Shown in pieces: positions 63,775-64,000 of a stretch of 64,000 bases of DNA. The position numbers were made by a program, and so were the translations under genes. Source of the DNA: Flavobacterium azooxidireducens (GTDB taxonomy: Bacteria; Bacteroidota; Bacteroidia; Flavobacteriales; Flavobacteriaceae); assembly GCF_023195775.1 (NCBI RefSeq), contig NZ_CP096205.1, forward strand, positions 868,001 to 932,000, in the 5' to 3' direction. How positions within the stretch are numbered: position 1 is the first letter of the stretch; each line of letters starts with the position of its first letter. Below the pieces are notes generated by a model, which worked only from the letters and a program-made list of their open reading frames with translations, made no database searches and was not told the origin of the DNA.

Positions 63775-63999
63775 TTACGGTAAATACTCATATAGAACGC
63801 TATATTGATCAACATAACCATCATCATTAATTACAACTGTTGATGATATTGGGTATTTGTCTGTACCATAATTATAACTTACTTCTACCCTTCCAATTTC
63901 AACATTATCCTCATCTTTTATGATTGCTCGGTAAGGGTTATTTACTGGCAACAATAATTTTGCCATGATAATTTCTGGAGATGATGGTGCCATTCCGAA
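63775..63999 (-). CDS. Hypothetical protein, 3' end only
   Basis: At least 74 C-terminal residues; the frame is open to the window edge, so the start may lie outside. PYRAIIKDEDNVEIGRVEVSYNYGTDKYPISSTVVINDDGYVDQYSVLYEYLP shows beta-strands but no family I recognise. Confidence 0.5.
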   Translation of the reverse strand, partial: FGMAPSSPEIIMAKLLLPVNNPYRAIIKDEDNVEIGRVEVSYNYGTDKYPISSTVVINDDGYVDQYSVLYEYLP

Positions 64000-64000
64000 A

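Noticed and set aside
63771..63787. TTTACGGTAAA as a third copy of the CRISPR operator
   Set aside because: It is a different, shorter palindrome without the CCCG half and lies at the 3' end of a gene, not at a promoter.

Overview
Low-GC DNA with the marks of a Flavobacterium-type member of the Bacteroidota. It has several type IX secretion (T9SS) cargo proteins with type A or type B C-terminal sorting domains, the T9SS plug protein (DUF5103), a complete Na+-translocating NADH dehydrogenase (nqrABCDEF) operon, two DUF3667 proteins, and promoters of the Bacteroidota form TAnnTTTG. No rRNA or tRNA gene was seen.

Layout. 1-4.4 kb: 3' half of gpmI and a 1195-residue T9SS type B cargo protein. 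4.4-12.9 kb: a type II-C CRISPR-Cas locus in an unusual order. cas1-cas2 run rightward. They are followed by a REP-associated tyrosine transposase (RAYT) with two REP palindromes, a 33-repeat array, a ParDE-like toxin-antitoxin pair and cas9, which all run leftward. A divergent tracrRNA lies beside cas9. 13-18.1 kb: TetR regulator, ABC exporter with a degenerate ATPase domain, HlyD-type adaptor and TolC-type channel. 18.2-22.8 kb: acetyl-CoA hydrolase/transferase family protein, methionine aminopeptidase, a GxxExxY gene inside an inverted repeat, a DUF3667 protein and a methyltransferase. 22.9-34 kb (leftward): M16 peptidase, ApbE flavin transferase, small proteins and the nqr operon. 34.4-41.4 kb: T9SS plug, second DUF3667 protein, ApaG, PruA and a T9SS-exported hydrolase. 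41.5-42.7 kb: an IS110-family element inside a REP palindrome. 42.8-49.8 kb: rsmG, desaturase, aminotransferase, ATPase-nuclease, purT, acetyltransferase and Crp-family regulator. 49.87-51.28 kb: an intact IS3-family element with a 3-bp target duplication. 51.4-64 kb: pirin, several large secreted proteins, a PID-CTERM-like small protein, fabD, a small lipoprotein and a putative second toxin-antitoxin pair.

How it fits together. The CRISPR locus is the centre of interest. A 16-bp palindrome of form TTACGGAnnCCCGTAA lies upstream of cas1 and again between the divergent cas9 and tracrRNA genes. Measured to the far end of each predicted -7 element, it sits 28-30 bp from all three promoters, which suggests one regulator for adaptation, effector and guide-processing RNA. 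The array is read leftward, as the tracrRNA complementarity requires. Its leader can fold into a perfect 17-bp hairpin with the first repeat, and the trailer holds an inverted partial repeat that can pair with the last one. The toxin-antitoxin pair sits between cas9 and the array on the same strand, and its 20-bp-arm palindromic operator overlaps the cas9 stop codon. Elsewhere, ApbE follows the nqr genes whose products it would flavinylate. Both insertion sequences have landed in palindromic repeat DNA. All assignments come from reading the sequence; no database search was run.
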